Source of the DNA: Patella vulgata
Taxonomy: Eukaryota > Mollusca > Gastropoda > Patellidae
Direction: 5' to 3'
Length of the DNA stretch: 64,000 nt
Assembly: GCF_932274485.2 (NCBI RefSeq)
Contig: NC_065881.2
Span: 88,078,724 to 88,142,723 of the forward strand
The notes beneath the pieces are model-generated. The model searched no databases. It was not told the origin of the DNA and saw only the letters and a list, made by a program, of their open reading frames with translations. Position numbers and translations under genes: made by a program. Below are positions 9,263-20,490 of this stretch, piece after piece; the stretch's first letter is position 1; each line of letters opens with the position of its first letter.

Positions 9263-9639
9263 TCCACAAATGTGTAAAAATAAATCGATAAAGAATACAA
9301 GAGAAGAAATAAATATACATGATTATACCGAATGATTCCTAATGCACCTACATCAGTAAAATATTCCAATATTAATCTGCTTTTGTTGTTTGTTTTTAAA
9401 TTATTATTGTTGTTTGTGATGCATGGATACCTCAAGGCTTGTTACCTGGTTTCATTATTACCTAAAAATGAATAACCTGCGTGCATGAGGGTATGCATAT
9501 TTCTTTCTCTGGCAGCTTATCATTGTAATCGTCATGAGCGTGGTTGATCCACTATATTACGTGCTTTTATTTTAACATTATGAATTAGCTGTCTTTAAAA
9601 ATAATCTTTTTTTTTGGGAGGAGGCATGGGGTGGGGGGG

Positions 9640-9687
9640 GGGCGGGATCTAATCGCCTGTCCAACCTCGTGGGTTTTCTTTGGGTTG

Positions 9688-9716
<29 letters not shown>
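9640..9716 (+). repeat. SINE-A fragment with long CT tail
   Basis: Only TCGCCTGTCCAACCTCGTGG and GTTTTCTTTGGGTT of the core remain, joined directly to about 14 CT units. A G run (about 9630-9640) precedes it. Confidence 0.75.
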
Positions 9717-9721
<5 letters not shown>

Positions 9722-10375
9722 GTAAACAGCATTTATCTTTTAAGAGCGCTTGAATGAAAATATTGCCTCGGGTTCTGTGTTTTTTGTATCATGGATATTA
9801 ACGACAATAATCTTATGACTCATTCTGATCAACTGATACACAGTCTGATAATTTGCCTGAAGGGATTCATAATGGCGGGATAGATCTCACATTTAATGAT
9901 AAAATAACTAGATTAAATTCCACATGAATACATCCGACTGTTTCAAAGCGTGGTAGGCTAATGTGACGACTGACCTTTAAGGTCACGCCCCAGTAAAGTT
10001 CTACGTGTGACGTCACATCATATGACGTCATTAGTCCGTAACACGTTGCTTTGTTCACATCGGGAGTAGTATTACAAGCTGGTCCGGGCAGAATTGGCGC
10101 ATTGTACGTCACTGCTTACTATACATGTGTCCATTCACAGCAAATAGGAAATATTTTTATCCAGATTTGCTTCCAACATCTTTTTTTTTTAATAATTTAA
10201 ACAATTGTTTTAGAATTTAATTTGTTGAGGAAAGTTTATATCGGTAAAAATGTCGGCCAGAAGAGTATTTATTTCTAATCATTTTGATATTATATCAACC
10301 GGGTCAGTATCCAAATCCGATTCCCAATTATTACATACATGGACCAAGAGTATACGTCTTCGTTACCAACCAAAT
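9717..10375. other. gene-free stretch
   Basis: No supported exon. Contains several TGACGTCA-like words (near 10008-10030). The small open frames here are not supported by composition or splice sites. Confidence 0.4.
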
Positions 10376-10379
10376 GGAT

Positions 10380-10585
10380 CATGGGGTCCGTCATTGAGTC
10401 AAATGGCCTGGTTTCAATCCCCCGATTGTACGTGACAAGGAGTAGGGCCGAATGTCTAACCTCGTGGGTTTTCTCCGGGTCCTCCGGTTTCCTCCCATTG
10501 CTAAAGACACCTACGCGCTAGCGATTTATTCAAATAAAATTGAACCATAGTTTGTGTTGATTGGACGTTAAACCCCATGCCTGAA
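10380..10585 (+). repeat. SINE-A
   Basis: GGGTCCGTCATTGAGTCAA, box-B-like GGTTTCAATCCCCCGATTG, full core and GGACGTTAAACCCCATGCC. Part of the 3' region (ATATGTTAGTCCCG) is deleted and there is no CT tail. Confidence 0.85.
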
Positions 10586-10624
10586 AACAATTGACGGGGT
10601 TGTATCCGCCTATTTGTCATAGGA

Positions 10625-10800
10625 GGCCTACCTGCACCCAGGACTATGGGTTTCCGTCCCTTCAAAATTACTATACGCCGTTGCCCGCCACTGACAATAG
10701 GAAACCACTCTGGAAAATCCCAAGGAACGTCTCCTCGGCCAACACCAACATCAAACCCGGGCCTCCCTTTCAGGAAGACAACAGGATGTTTATTTACAAA
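10625..10800 (-). repeat. SINE-B-like variant fragment
   Basis: Reads in antisense as ACTGACAATAGGAAACCACTC, GGAAAATCCCAAGGAACG and CTCGGCCAACACCAACATC, parallel to the head half of SINE-B and to the copy near 49250. Diverged subfamily. Confidence 0.5.
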
Positions 10801-10889
10801 CCGCAAATTGCCTGTGTGTGTATGTTTTCTCTTTATTTGTCAAATAGCTCGGCATCGGCGACGGGGATTTCAATTCAGACATAAAACCA

Positions 10890-11230
10890 AAATGAAATGG
10901 GGTTTAACGTCCTACTGTTCTGCTCCGAACTGGGCTAATACGGCATACGCCATACAGTATGCTATGAGGGACGCTACGGCCTACTCTTATATCGAATTCC
11001 AACAGTCAAGGGATCTTTTACGTGCACGTCAATGTGTACACGGGACCTCGATTTTTCGTCCAATCCGAAGGATTAGACAGCTGTCCTTGTCAGAACCTCC
11101 TTTCTGCATCACTGACAAGGGGAAACCTAGTCGGAAAATCTGGATGAACTTTCTCGGCTAATGCAGGGATCGAACCTCCGACCTCCAGGCTAGCGAGCCA
11201 GCGTCTTACCCACTTAGCCACCGTGACCCC
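10890..11230 (-). repeat. SINE-B, near full length
   Basis: Antisense copy from AAATGGGGTTTAACGTCCTACT (3' end) to CCACTTAGCCACCGTGACCC (5' head). The antisense box B (GATCGAACCTCCGACCTCC) and box A (GTCTTACCCACTTAGCCAC) are intact. Short internal losses near 10955 and 10975. Confidence 0.92.
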
Positions 11231-11715
11231 CAGACATAAAACCCATGTCAGGGTTACGTAATACATGCCCATAAGATTCACAGTGTCATGTTTATTGTCA
11301 GAAACGAATTTTCGTCACGTTAAATGGACACAGCTCACTAATTATGCCGAAGCTATTTTTAGTCTTTCTCCCCCTTTCTCTTTTCCCCTTTTGCATGGCG
11401 ATTTTTGTTGACTTTTTGGTGTAGAAATTGAAAAAAACTGTTTGTATATACATTTTCTGACAGGTTTTGGTGAATATTAACGATTTTAAGGTTGAAATGT
11501 AGGGAGGAAAATTGCATGTTTATTTGTCTCTACTTCCAGCTTGTGTATCTCAAGTTTTTAATGATGAATGTACCTCATACGTGCTTTTGGGCAAGAGGCT
11601 GTCACATGTTCCCCATCTGTGGTAGGAACCATTCTACCCAACGGACATTTGGAAAAACGTTAGAGCCAGTCTAAGAGACGAGAAATAACATGGTGATATG
11701 TAGCCAAATAGTGTT
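11231..11715. other. gene-free stretch
   Basis: AT-rich, no exon or repeat recognised. Confidence 0.4.
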
Positions 11716-11717
11716 TT

Positions 11718-11886
11718 TAGACATAAAATCATGAATTGTCGGTTTTTCACCAATATCTTTTGAACACCCCGTGCCTGTAGGCTACACATTCATAAATATT
11801 ATTATTATAAATAAAATCATGAAATTCTCGGCCTTTTACTAATAACCTTTAAACACCCCTTGCCCGTAGGCTACACATTCATAGAC
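11718..11886 (+). repeat. two-copy tandem repeat, ~93-bp period
   Basis: ATAAAATCATGAA, TTCTCGG/TTGTCGG, AACACCCC, GTAGGCTACACATTCATA occur in the same order at about 11721-11793 and 11811-11885. Confidence 0.8.
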
Positions 11887-12067
11887 CGATATGAATATGT
11901 CAGTGTTAATGTTCATTTTAAAACCTATTCAGAACTTGCTAACTTACTGTAACTAAGAATGGATATCACATTAAGCTTTTTATGTTTTAGTATGTTGCTC
12001 GTAGCTACTGATGAAATAGAGGTCACGTGATTGTGATCACATTAAATACAAGAATAAAGGGGTATTA

Positions 12068-12330
12068 TCAGAGAGGGAGAGAGAGGGAGAGAGATGGGGT
12101 TTAACGTCCATCCGACACAAACTAGGTTATTTCGGGACTAACATATGATTATTAATTTTATTTCAATAATTCGCATGCGCGTAGGGGTCTTTAGCAGTAG
12201 ACCGACCCGGAGAAACCCCACGAGGTTGGACAGGCGACCCTACTCCTTGTCACGTACAACCGGGGATTCGAAACCACGCTAGTTGACTCAATGACAGGCC
12301 TTATGATACAGCGCGCACGTGCTAACCAGG
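12068..12330 (-). repeat. SINE-A, near full length, antisense
   Basis: GA-rich tail (12068-12094), then ATGGGGTTTAACGTCCATCC, core and head to ATACAGCGCGCACGTGCTAACC. Sits directly left of a MITE-M copy. Confidence 0.92.
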
Positions 12331-12370
12331 GTATTATCACGTTGTGTACGGGATTCAGGTTCCGACAGAT

Positions 12371-12681
12371 CCTATTTCGTTTCGTTTTTATAGTTCAAAA
12401 TTTCGTTTTACGTGTCTTACTACACTAGGATCTGGAAGAGTTATTATTATTGACCTGTTCTGGATGATGTAAGCTATTAGCCAATAAAAGGGTATGTTAC
12501 GGCGAGGTTTTGGCGTGATTGGTTAATCAAATGTCTGACGTCATAGGGTCAAAATACGCTCGTATGACCTCTGACTCGAGCCCTCAACACAACTGGTCAG
12601 ATCTTCATGGAGTGTAAGGCCATGGAAAGTATCAAAAAAAAAAAACCGAAATGAAATATAGATCTGTACTTGAATCAGATT
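12371..12681 (+). mobile_element. MITE-M copy
   Basis: Left side starts near CAGATCCTATTTCGTTTCG (outermost bases diverged) and right end is ATATAGATCTGTACTTGAATCAGATT. Internal marks shared with other copies: TTCAAAATTTCGTTTTAC, ACACTAGGATCTGGAAGAG, TGTCTGACGTCATAGGGTCA and GGTCAGATCTTCATG. No coding capacity. Confidence 0.85.
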
Positions 12682-13178
12682 GAAGTGCCGACTCACTCAC
12701 CATGAAGTCCAGGGTTCTATCCCTGTGATGGCCGACAAAGTTCGTCGAGTGTTCACGGTCTGGTTTTGTGTGTCTTCATTATCCCCATTGATACAAACAA
12801 GAAAGATCGTTTCATTCATTTTTGTTTTGTCCAACAACCAAAGAAAGTCTTCAAACCACTAATGTCTCTTTAGGATTTCGTTTGCATTAAGCAGAAAAGA
12901 CAATAAGACCTTTTGCGACCATAAAATCCGACCGTGAATATGAACGACGGAAATCTAAAACCATCAATCTAAAGCAGAAAGCTGTTAATATGCCTCAGAA
13001 AAAGATTCAAGTCATTTACAGGCTATTATCGTTCTCTACTTCGTGATGGCCATGAACCCGAGCAAATTTACGATAACACTGATAATTGCACTTAGGTTGG
13101 AGGGGAGGGCGGGGGGGATCAATGAATGAATTGGATTTGATCAATGAGGTTTCATAGGTATTACACTAACTATAAATG
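12682..13178. other. gene-free stretch
   Basis: No supported exon. Near 12690-12760 there is a weak SINE-B-like head relic (CTCACTCACCATGAAGTCC, TTCTATCCCTG, GCCGACAAAGTTCGTC). Confidence 0.4.
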
Positions 13179-13179
13179 A

Positions 13180-13545
13180 AATGAAATGTAATGGGGTTCA
13201 ACGTCCTAGTGTGCTGTTCCTACTGGGCTAATGAAGACGGGCATACGCCACACAATGTGCTATCTGGGAATTTGTGCCCGGGCAGTGGCACTATGGCCTA
13301 CTCTTATATCGAATTCCAACTGTCAAGGGATTTTTAACGTGAACGCCAATATGTACACGGGGTCTCGGGTTTTCGTTCCATCCGAAGGACTAGACAGCTG
13401 TCCTTGTCAGGCCCTCCGTTCTGCACCACTGACAAGGGGAAACCACGTCGGAAAATCCCGATGGACTTTCTCCGCCGATGCAGGGATCGAACACGTGACC
13501 TCCAGGCTAGCGAGCCAGCGTCTTGCCCTCTTAGCCAAACTGTAA
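13180..13545 (-). repeat. SINE-B, full length, antisense
   Basis: AAATGAAATGTAATGGGGTTCA at the 3' end, TATCGAATTCCAACTGTCAA, ACTGACAAGGGGAAACCACG, and the antisense head GATCGAACACGTGACCTCC with GTCTTGCCCTCTTAGCC. Open frames across it are accidental. Confidence 0.92.
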
Positions 13546-14004
13546 CATCTAGAGAAGAATATGGTTTAATTTTATTTGAAAAGATAATTTTATTTTCTTG
13601 ACCAAATCACTGTTTTGTTTTTTTAAAGGATCGCTGTTAGCTATTGAAAATATTTATCGAAATTTAAACAAAAATCCTACTAATTTTCCTATTATTTTCC
13701 CATGTGACATTATAAAATTGTATTTATATTAAATTCCATATCTGACATTAAGTTTGTCAGGAGTTGTGTTCTACTTAGGCAATGAAAGGTTGAATTTATC
13801 ATCTTCACGCGTTTTACAGGATTAAAAACTCTTAAAAACGACACGTATTTCTTAAAGATGCAGTATGTAGGAGTAAAAATCTTGGCTTTTGTAGGGGTTT
13901 CACTTATTAATCAAGATATTTATTTACATGACCTGTACAAAATCAACTTCCTAGATAATCGGGTTGTTGCGATTTTATATTGGGCACAGGGGGGGGGGGG
14001 GGGG
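13546..14004. other. gene-free stretch
   Basis: AT-rich, no exon or known repeat; ends in a G run at 13990-14006. Confidence 0.4.
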
Positions 14005-14006
14005 GT

Positions 14007-14265
14007 CGAAGGGTTACCACGTGCGCGCTGTATCATAAGGTCTGTTATTGAGTCATCTGGCGTCACGTGGCGTGGTTTCGATTCTTCCCGGTTTACGTGA
14101 CAAGGACAAGGAGTAGGGTCGCCTGTCCAACCTCGTGGGTTTCCCCCGGGTCCTCCGGTTTTTCTCCCACTGCTAAAGATCCCTACGCGCAAGCGAACTA
14201 TTGAAATAATATTAAACCATATGTTAGTCCCGGAATGTTGACCCCCATCTCTCCCTCCCTCTCAT
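14007..14265 (+). repeat. SINE-A with 10-bp internal insertion in the head
   Basis: ACCACGTGCGCGCTGTATCATAAGG, then GGCGTCACGTGGCGTGGTTTCG (GGCGT and ACGTGGCGT duplicated), full core and 3' part. GACAAGGACAAGGAG is another small duplication. The end (GTTGACCCCCATCTCTCCC) lacks the usual GGACGTTAAA. Confidence 0.88.
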
Positions 14266-14511
14266 TTTATATTTTAATTTAAAAAAGTTATAATCGAAAC
14301 TTTTGGTTTTATCGTAACAATGTAACATGGCAATCGCGACTATATTGCGAAGCTTTCAAAGCCGGTTCGCTCACAAACGATAATTTGACAGTAATTTTTA
14401 ATATATTCTTTTTTCATTATCTATGTCTGATCTAGGATAGCAAGTGAACGGGCAGCTTTTTATCACCATAATGCCACTTTAAAACCTTATAAACTAGGAT
14501 CTATTAAAGGG

Positions 14512-15021
14512 ACAATCCCGATTTTAACACAATAAAAGTCAATTAAAGGGACTATCCCGATTTTCACAAAATAAAAGTCCGTGTATGTATGCAATTTAAG
14601 CGCCCAAATATAGAGGAATGGCGTATTTACGTTGTCTCAAAATTGCAGCTCAAAATATTCAGTCGTTTGGACGTGAACGTCAAAAACGCTTATATGGTCA
14701 CATAACCCTTTTAAGATTTCGATTATTTTTTTCGTTGGGTGACCTGATAATCTATAGCCGTTTCTTTATAAGTCTATACAGTGCATGACCCACGTGTTGT
14801 ACCTGTAACGAAAGATAATTTCACCTACACGTTACTTTCATAAAATAAAAGACCGTATAATACAGCTTGGGACACCGGTCTTCATTTCCAGATGAACACT
14901 TACGGGGTTTATTTTGTTTGAAAACGTATCACGTATATTGAGTTAGTTGCACGGTCCTAATGTAAAGGATTTTAAGGGCTTAAGCAGTTTTATTCTCCAA
15001 TATATATTCGGGACTGACCCT
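14512..15021. mobile_element. R5, MITE-like element with TTAAAGGG ends
   Basis: Left end TTAAAGGGACTATCCCGATT (from 14546; a second copy of the same end starts at 14513) and right end CGGGACTGACCCTTTAA (to 15021) form an imperfect inverted repeat of about 18 bases with TTAA outermost. The interior of about 450 bp is non-coding. A right-end fragment recurs at 63851-63912. TTAA borders would fit a piggyBac-type MITE, but the family is not established. Confidence 0.6.
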
Positions 15022-15795
15022 TTAAGAGCGTCTACATCAATAACACTTACAAATACACAAATAAATACTTTATCGGAATGCTAATAACTACCCAGTTGTC
15101 TTCTTTATAGAACAAAAAACTATTTACAAGACTATTAGCGAGAATTATTTTGAAACGAGCGACTATTTTTACAAGCGAAATGTCATTATGTTGACACTCT
15201 TGCCATTGAGGTTTTTTATTTATTTATTTTTTATTTAAGTCACCTTAACGAGAAAGAATGCAAATGGCCCCCAGGCAATTGTAAGTAATTGTTCAAATAA
15301 AGTGCATTTCTGTCTGCTATATGGTAACGACTCCGATTCAGAATAAACTGACTTTTTGGTCAGGTGGTACGCGAGACATATCATCGGGATGTCTAATTCT
15401 GACTTCCCTCTAGCCAGTGGTTCCGGACGGATGGCGTGTCGAGGAAATCGTTTAATCATTAGTGTAGGTCAAAAAGATCCCATAATATCTGGAATTGGCA
15501 GTCGTCTGGTACACTGGAAGGTATATACCCGTCTTTATTAGGCAGGTAGATAAATATGACGTCAAACTCCATTTCATTAAGAGACGTGATAGTTGGGAAT
15601 TGGATTCCAGAAGGTACAACACCTGGATCATGTATCCGAATTCAAGTGGTAAACAAACCGAAGAGTTTACTAGTTTGACTGATTTTTTAGTATCTGCAGA
15701 ATCCAGGTGGATTTTCACGTTGAATTGTTTTACGAAACAAACAACTTATTTCGAATGTTTGTAATTGGTAGAAACCAAGTCCTTTAAACTTTCAA
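15022..15795. other. gene-free stretch
   Basis: No supported exon. Overlapping frames at 15356-15764 on both strands lack splice context. Confidence 0.4.
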
Positions 15796-15796
15796 C

Positions 15797-15935
15797 CTCG
15801 TGGGTTTTCTCCGAGTCCTCCGGTTTCCTGTCACTGCTAAAGACCCCTACGCACAAACGAATTATTGAAACCATATGTTACTCCCGAAATGACCTAGTTT
15901 GTGTCGAGTGGATGTAAAACCCTATTTCTCTCTTT
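15797..15935 (+). repeat. SINE-A, 5'-truncated
   Basis: Begins at AACCTCGTGGGTTTTCTCC, continues through GACCCCTACGCACAAACG to GTGGATGTAAAACCCTATTTC with a short CT tail. The tRNA-like head is absent. Confidence 0.88.
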
Positions 15936-16528
15936 CTCCTTTAAACTATCGCAGTATGGGGTTCGTGAGGAATCTTGAGATACACAAACTGAAAGTAGCA
16001 TACTAAAAAACATGCAACCTTCCGCCCTACAGTGTAAAGTAACCAACCTCCAAACTCTGTTATCCTTCCGTCGCAAAATCATGAATATTCTGTACACTCT
16101 GACCATGTTTTTTTTTATTCTACAACACAAAGTCAACACAAAGCGCCTCGCAAAAGAGAAAAGGGGGTGGGCGGATACTATTAATATAATAGTAAGTGCA
16201 AGGGGACATAATTTACACAAAACAAATCTACGGACAAAACACAATACGCAGAAATCACAAACAAACGAACACATCAAATTAAGTGAACACATCAAATTCG
16301 TGTCCAACCAAATGTAAGACTTCTGTTGGTGTTCTAGGCAGGGCTGTAGAACCACTCACGAGAATCAAAATGTAAATGATCGATAAATTAATACTTATTT
16401 AATTGGTACTTTTATCAAAAATAGTGTTTAAACCTAAAAACATGTTGTACTGCAAATATTAATCAATACAAACGTTTGTACAATATAACATAAGCCTTGA
16501 AAAACACCAACATTTGAACATATAAATC
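15936..16528. other. gene-free stretch
   Basis: A 101-codon frame at 16012-16317 lacks any domain, its composition is Lys/Asn/Thr-rich from AT content, and the opposite strand is open as well. Not accepted as a gene. Confidence 0.4.
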
Positions 16529-16529
16529 C

Positions 16530-16859
16530 AATCTGATTAAAACATAAGTCCTATTTCGTTTCGTTTTTTTTAGTTCAAAATTTCGTTTTACTTGTCTTTA
16601 CTACACTAGGGTCTGGTAGAGTTGTTATATAACCCGCGTTCTGGATGATGTGAGGGATTAGCCAATGAAAAAGTCTGTTACGACGAGAAACATCAACGTT
16701 GATTGGTTAATGAAAGGTCTGACGTGATAGGTCCAAAAACCGCTCGTTTGATCCCTGACCCGACCTTCCACTACACCCGGCCAGATCTTCATGTAGTAGG
16801 GGCCATCGAAAGTGTATAAAAAAACGAAAGGAAATATAGATCTGTATTTTAATCGGATT
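16530..16859 (+). mobile_element. MITE-M copy with both ends
   Basis: Left end AATCTGATTAAAACATAAGT, right end ATATAGATCTGTATTTTAATCGGATT: imperfect inverted ends of about 35 bases (with CCTATTTCGTTTCG and CGAAAGGAAATATAG). Same internal marks as the other copies. No transposase. Confidence 0.9.
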
Positions 16860-16984
16860 TGTATAAATGATACCTAAAATAGTAAACCATATTTTATTGT
16901 TTAGTATAATATTCATTTATTGACAGCAAGTTACGACATATATAGATTCGTCGCGTTTCTGGCGAACCGACGGATGTGATATAC

Positions 16985-17825
16985 AGTAGAATCTACATTA
17001 AGCAGCCACCCAAGGGAATTTTCACAACTGACCGCTTAACGGGAGTGGCCTCTTAATAAAATCTCGTTGCTTTTTGTGCTGACATAAATTAAATATTACG
17101 CTTGAATGCATTGGAAGCGGTAAATTTGACCGTCGCTGAATCTTGCGCCGAACGAAAATTCTTTACTCAAATCTCGGACATAACTTCTGTAAACTTGTCA
17201 TTTTGTACCAACCTTCGATACTACTGTGATGCATTCGATAATATTTATCCATTTTTGTGAAGAAAATCGATGAATTCATTTTATTTTATCAAAAAAGCAC
17301 ATGAACAAACAAACATCGCTAATTTTATCACCTATTTACAGGGGGTGTAACTCTGTATCTAATATTATAGGAGGCGCTAAGAGAGATACTAGATGATCGT
17401 GACAAAACTCGGTACTTTTATTTTATTCAATCAGCATCAAATAATGTGTCGTTACGCGTGAAAACAATGATCAGGTTAGTCGTTTAATAAAACAAAAAAT
17501 TAATTAACAGATAATCCCGGGTTGATTGTTATTTTTACATTTCTTTTTACCTGATCAGTGGGGGTCCAGTTAATTAACTACTACTCACGGGATTAGCGGG
17601 GGTGTTACAAAGAACGACAAAATGGTATCATTCAACAATGGCCGTTGAATGGGCGATGTTTTGTTGAATTTATTAGTAAAATAGTGACCGCTGGCCGCGT
17701 TAGAGGAGTGACCGTTGAATAAAGAGATGAAACAAAAGAATTTCTACGGGGGGAATTTATCGTGACCGCTTACAAGGAGATGTCGCTGAATAGGAGTGGC
17801 TGCTCATACAGATTGAGAATTATCC
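16985..17825. repeat. R6, region with degenerate 'gaccgcttaa / gtggc' motifs
   Basis: Repeating words at both ends of the block: CTACATTAAGCAGCCACCC, ACTGACCGCTTAACGGGAGTGGCCTC near 16990-17055, and GTGACCGCTGG, AGTGACCGTTGAATAAAGAG, GTGACCGCTTACAAGGAG, GTCGCTGAATAGGAGTGGCTGC near 17685-17805. About 600 AT-rich bases lie between. Unclassified; possibly one degenerate element with repeated ends. Confidence 0.45.
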
Positions 17826-18330
17826 GTTTGAAATTTGCGTTCTGTTGTTATCTATCTAGCTATCAAATAAAAACATTTATGTAAATGATGTTCGGTGTCC
17901 TGATGTATATGTATGAAATATTAAATCACAAATGAATGTTATTATTTGATGTCCACAGATATTAAATCACAAATTAATTAATCACAGAACACAAATTTCA
18001 AACACACAATTCGCCATAAACGCGAATAGGATCCCTATTCTCTTGCCCAACGTTTCACCAATTTGCCTTCATTCAGCCCGACTGTAATGTATTGAGATAT
18101 CGATTGATAATCATCAAGAGGGGTGGGAGGGGAGGGGTATAACGGCCCTGAATCAGAAATCACCGATAGTTCTAACTGCCTTGAATCAGGAAAACACCGA
18201 GAATTGTAACTGCCCAGCATCAGACATCCTCAATAGTAACTATCGGCACCGGAAATGACAAGGATTAACTAAGATGTAACTCTCACCAACAACGACCACT
18301 CTGCTGGAGAACATACAACAACCCATATAA
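17826..18330. other. gene-free stretch
   Basis: Contains a small direct repeat (ATATTAAATCACAAAT near 17917 and 17960) and a two-unit repeat with AACTGCCTTGAATCAGG/AACTGCCCAGCATCAG (18172-18225). No exon. Confidence 0.4.
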
Positions 18331-18332
18331 CT

Positions 18333-18770
18333 AATGTTTGCCCTCATTCTCCCGTCTACCCAGCCTCAGCTTGCCCTCATTCTCCCTCCTTCCCAGCGTA
18401 TCCCCAGCCTACCCTCATTCTCCCGTCTACCCAGCCTCAGCTTGCCCTCATTCTCCCTCCTACCCAGCGTATCCCCAGCCTACCCTCATTCTCCCGTCTA
18501 CCCAGCGGCCCCAGCCTCAGCTTGCCTCCATTCTCCCTCCTACCCAGCGTATCCTTGGCTTGCCCTCATTCCCCCTTCTACCCAGCGTATCCTCAGCTTA
18601 CCTTCATTCTCCCCTCTACCCAGCCTCAGCTTGTCCTCATATTCACTCTCCTACCCAGCGTATTCCCAACTTGTCCTCATTCCCCCTTCTACCCAGCGTG
18701 TCGATCAGCTTGCCTTTATTCTCTCTCCTATCCAGCGTATCCGCCTCAGATTCCCTCATTCTCGCTAATC
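18333..18770. repeat. minisatellite, CTCATTCTCCC-TACCCAGC units
   Basis: Units of about 30-35 bases built of CCTCATTCTCCC, GTCTACCCAGCCTCAGCTTGC and CTACCCAGCGTATCCCCAGC, repeated some 13 times with drift. The period is not a multiple of three throughout, so three plus frames stay open by turns. That is why several overlapping Ser/Pro/Tyr-rich frames appear here, and I do not take them as genes. Confidence 0.9.
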
Positions 18771-18825
18771 GCAATATACCTATATTATAATGATACGTGC
18801 ACCACACTATCCTTGCCCTAAGGTC

Positions 18826-18872
18826 TCCAGGTTAGCGAGCCAGCGTCTTACTCACTGAGCCACCACAGCCAC
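18826..18872 (-). repeat. SINE-B head fragment
   Basis: CTCCAGGTTAGCGAGCCAGC, then GTCTTACTCACTGAGCCACC: antisense tRNA-like head only. Confidence 0.75.
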
Positions 18873-19084
18873 CTGTAATATAATGAGTTAGTTGTTATTA
18901 ATCACGACCTGTTGCTGTGCATTATCACCATGAGCTATAATCACTTTACTCTAACTTGAGGTGGTTATCAGATGAACTTTCTGTGAACCAAACTACTCCG
19001 TTCTGGACGTCATCAACTACTTAATCTCTAACGAATATAAGGTAATTGGAGTTAACGATTTAACAAGATTCACGATCGTTGGTG
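18873..19084. other. no feature seen
   Basis: Short spacer between repeat copies. Confidence 0.4.
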
Positions 19085-19099
19085 TGGGGAGGGAGTGGA

Positions 19100-19332
19100 T
19101 GGCCTGTATCACAAGGTCTGTCATTGAGACAACTGGCGTGGTTTCGTCGATTCCCCGGTTGTACGGGACAGGGAGTAGGGTCGCCTTTCCAACCTCGTGG
19201 GTTTTCTCCGGGTCCTGCTAAAAATACCACTACGTTCAAGCGAATTATTGAAATAAAATTGAACCATATGTTAGTCCCGAAATGACCTAGTTTGTGTCGA
19301 GTGGACGTTAAACCCCCTCTCTCTCTCTCTCT
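19100..19332 (+). repeat. SINE-A
   Basis: TGTATCACAAGGTCTGTCATTG, GATTCCCCGGTTGTACGGG, TCCAACCTCGTGGGTTTTCTCC; part of the core (CTCCGGTTTCCTCCCACTG) is deleted; 3' end GTGGACGTTAAACCCC with CT tail. The flank after the tail, CGCCTCTTCAATACCAGCCA, is also found after the SINE-A copy at 22790-23030. Confidence 0.9.
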
Positions 19333-19382
19333 CCGCCTCTTCAATACCAGCCAGTAAAATGACATTGTATAGGTTTCAACTT

Positions 19383-19570
19383 CCAAGGGTTTGTTTTTAA
19401 AGTGCACGCCAATGTGTTCACGGGACCTCGTGTTTTTTGTCCCATCGGAACGACTAGAGACCCCTTCATCCTGGATGACTTACAATGGGAAACCAAACCG
19501 CAAAATTCTGATCGAACCCGGGACCTCTTGGTTATCGAGCTAACGTCTTACGCGCCGCGGCTCCACCGAG
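19383..19570 (-). repeat. SINE-B variant, older copy (left part)
   Basis: AAGTGCACGCCAATGTGTTC, TCGTGTTTTTTGTCCCATCG, GATCGAACCCGGGACCTC, TTATCGAGCTAACGTCTTAC. This variant head (…CTTGGTTATCGAGC…) differs from the standard one and recurs at 19935-20035. Confidence 0.75.
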
Positions 19571-19579
19571 ATTAGAAAT

Positions 19580-19933
19580 AAAAGGAAATAAAGTGGGGTT
19601 TAACGTCCTACTGTTCTGCTCCGAACTGGGTTAATGAAGACGAGCATACGCCATACAGTGTACTATGAGGACAGCGGCACTACGGCCTACTCCTATATCG
19701 AATTCCAACTGCCAAGGGATCTTTTACGTGCACTCCAATGTGTACACGGGACCTCGGTTTTTCGTCCCATCCGAACGACTAGACAGCTGTCCTTGTCAGG
19801 TCCTCCATCCTGCATCACTGACAAGGGGAAACCACGCCGGAAAATCTGGATGAACTTTCTCGGCCAATGCAAGGCTCGAACACCCGACCTCCAGGCTAGC
19901 GAGCCAGCGTCTTACCCACTTAGCCACGTGATC
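19580..19933 (-). repeat. SINE-B, full length, antisense
   Basis: GTGGGGTTTAACGTCCTACTG at the 3' end; complete body; antisense head CGAACACCCGACCTCCAGGC and GTCTTACCCACTTAGCCACG. It lies between two copies of the variant SINE-B head, as if inserted beside or within an older element. Confidence 0.92.
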
Positions 19934-20038
19934 CCATTCTGGATGCCTTACAATGGGAAACCAAGCCACAAATTCTCGATCGAACGCGATACCTCTTGGT
20001 TATCGAGCCATCGTCTTACAGCGGCTGCATGGAGTGAC
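19934..20038 (-). repeat. SINE-B variant head, second piece
   Basis: CATTCTGGATGCCTTACAATGG, GATCGAACGCGATACCTC, TTATCGAGCCATCGTCTTAC repeats the segment at 19464-19565. Confidence 0.75.
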
Positions 20039-20490
20039 AGGGGGGAGGGATATCTGCCTGTTATATAACGTTATGTCTAGGTAGTACATAACGGAGGCAA
20101 AAAATGCCCAGTGGGGCCTAGGCATTATTCAAGACAGTTGGGACTGTGTATGAAATTGGTCCTTTAATTATCGGCTTCCCCAACAGTTCGTAATACAGGC
20201 GACCACCGCGATATTTATCATTCCACAAAAATTGATGACGTATTTTTCATTTATTTTAAAAAAGAATAATATTACATATTTTGGTAGAATGTGTTCATTG
20301 GTCTTTACATCAGTTAGAGCCAATATTTAAAAATTATTCATTAGTGTTGACTTGGTTTTCAACATCCGACGCTCGAGGACATGGTTTGATTGTTTTTGTA
20401 AAGAAGAGGGATTGGAATCAAGACCTACCTGACTATAGTTCGGTTTAATAAGAAACAACCACCGCCGTCGGTACACTAGAGACTTCACAC
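20039..20490. other. gene-free stretch
   Basis: AT-rich; no exon or known repeat. Confidence 0.4.

Noticed and set aside
16012-16317. 101-codon Lys/Asn/Thr-rich frame
   Set aside because: The opposite strand is open too (16355-15894), composition follows base content, and no motif is visible.
18334-18821. Three overlapping Ser/Pro/Tyr/Leu-rich frames of 99-150 codons
   Set aside because: Product of the 30-35 bp minisatellite; frames shift along the array and no splice or signal context exists.
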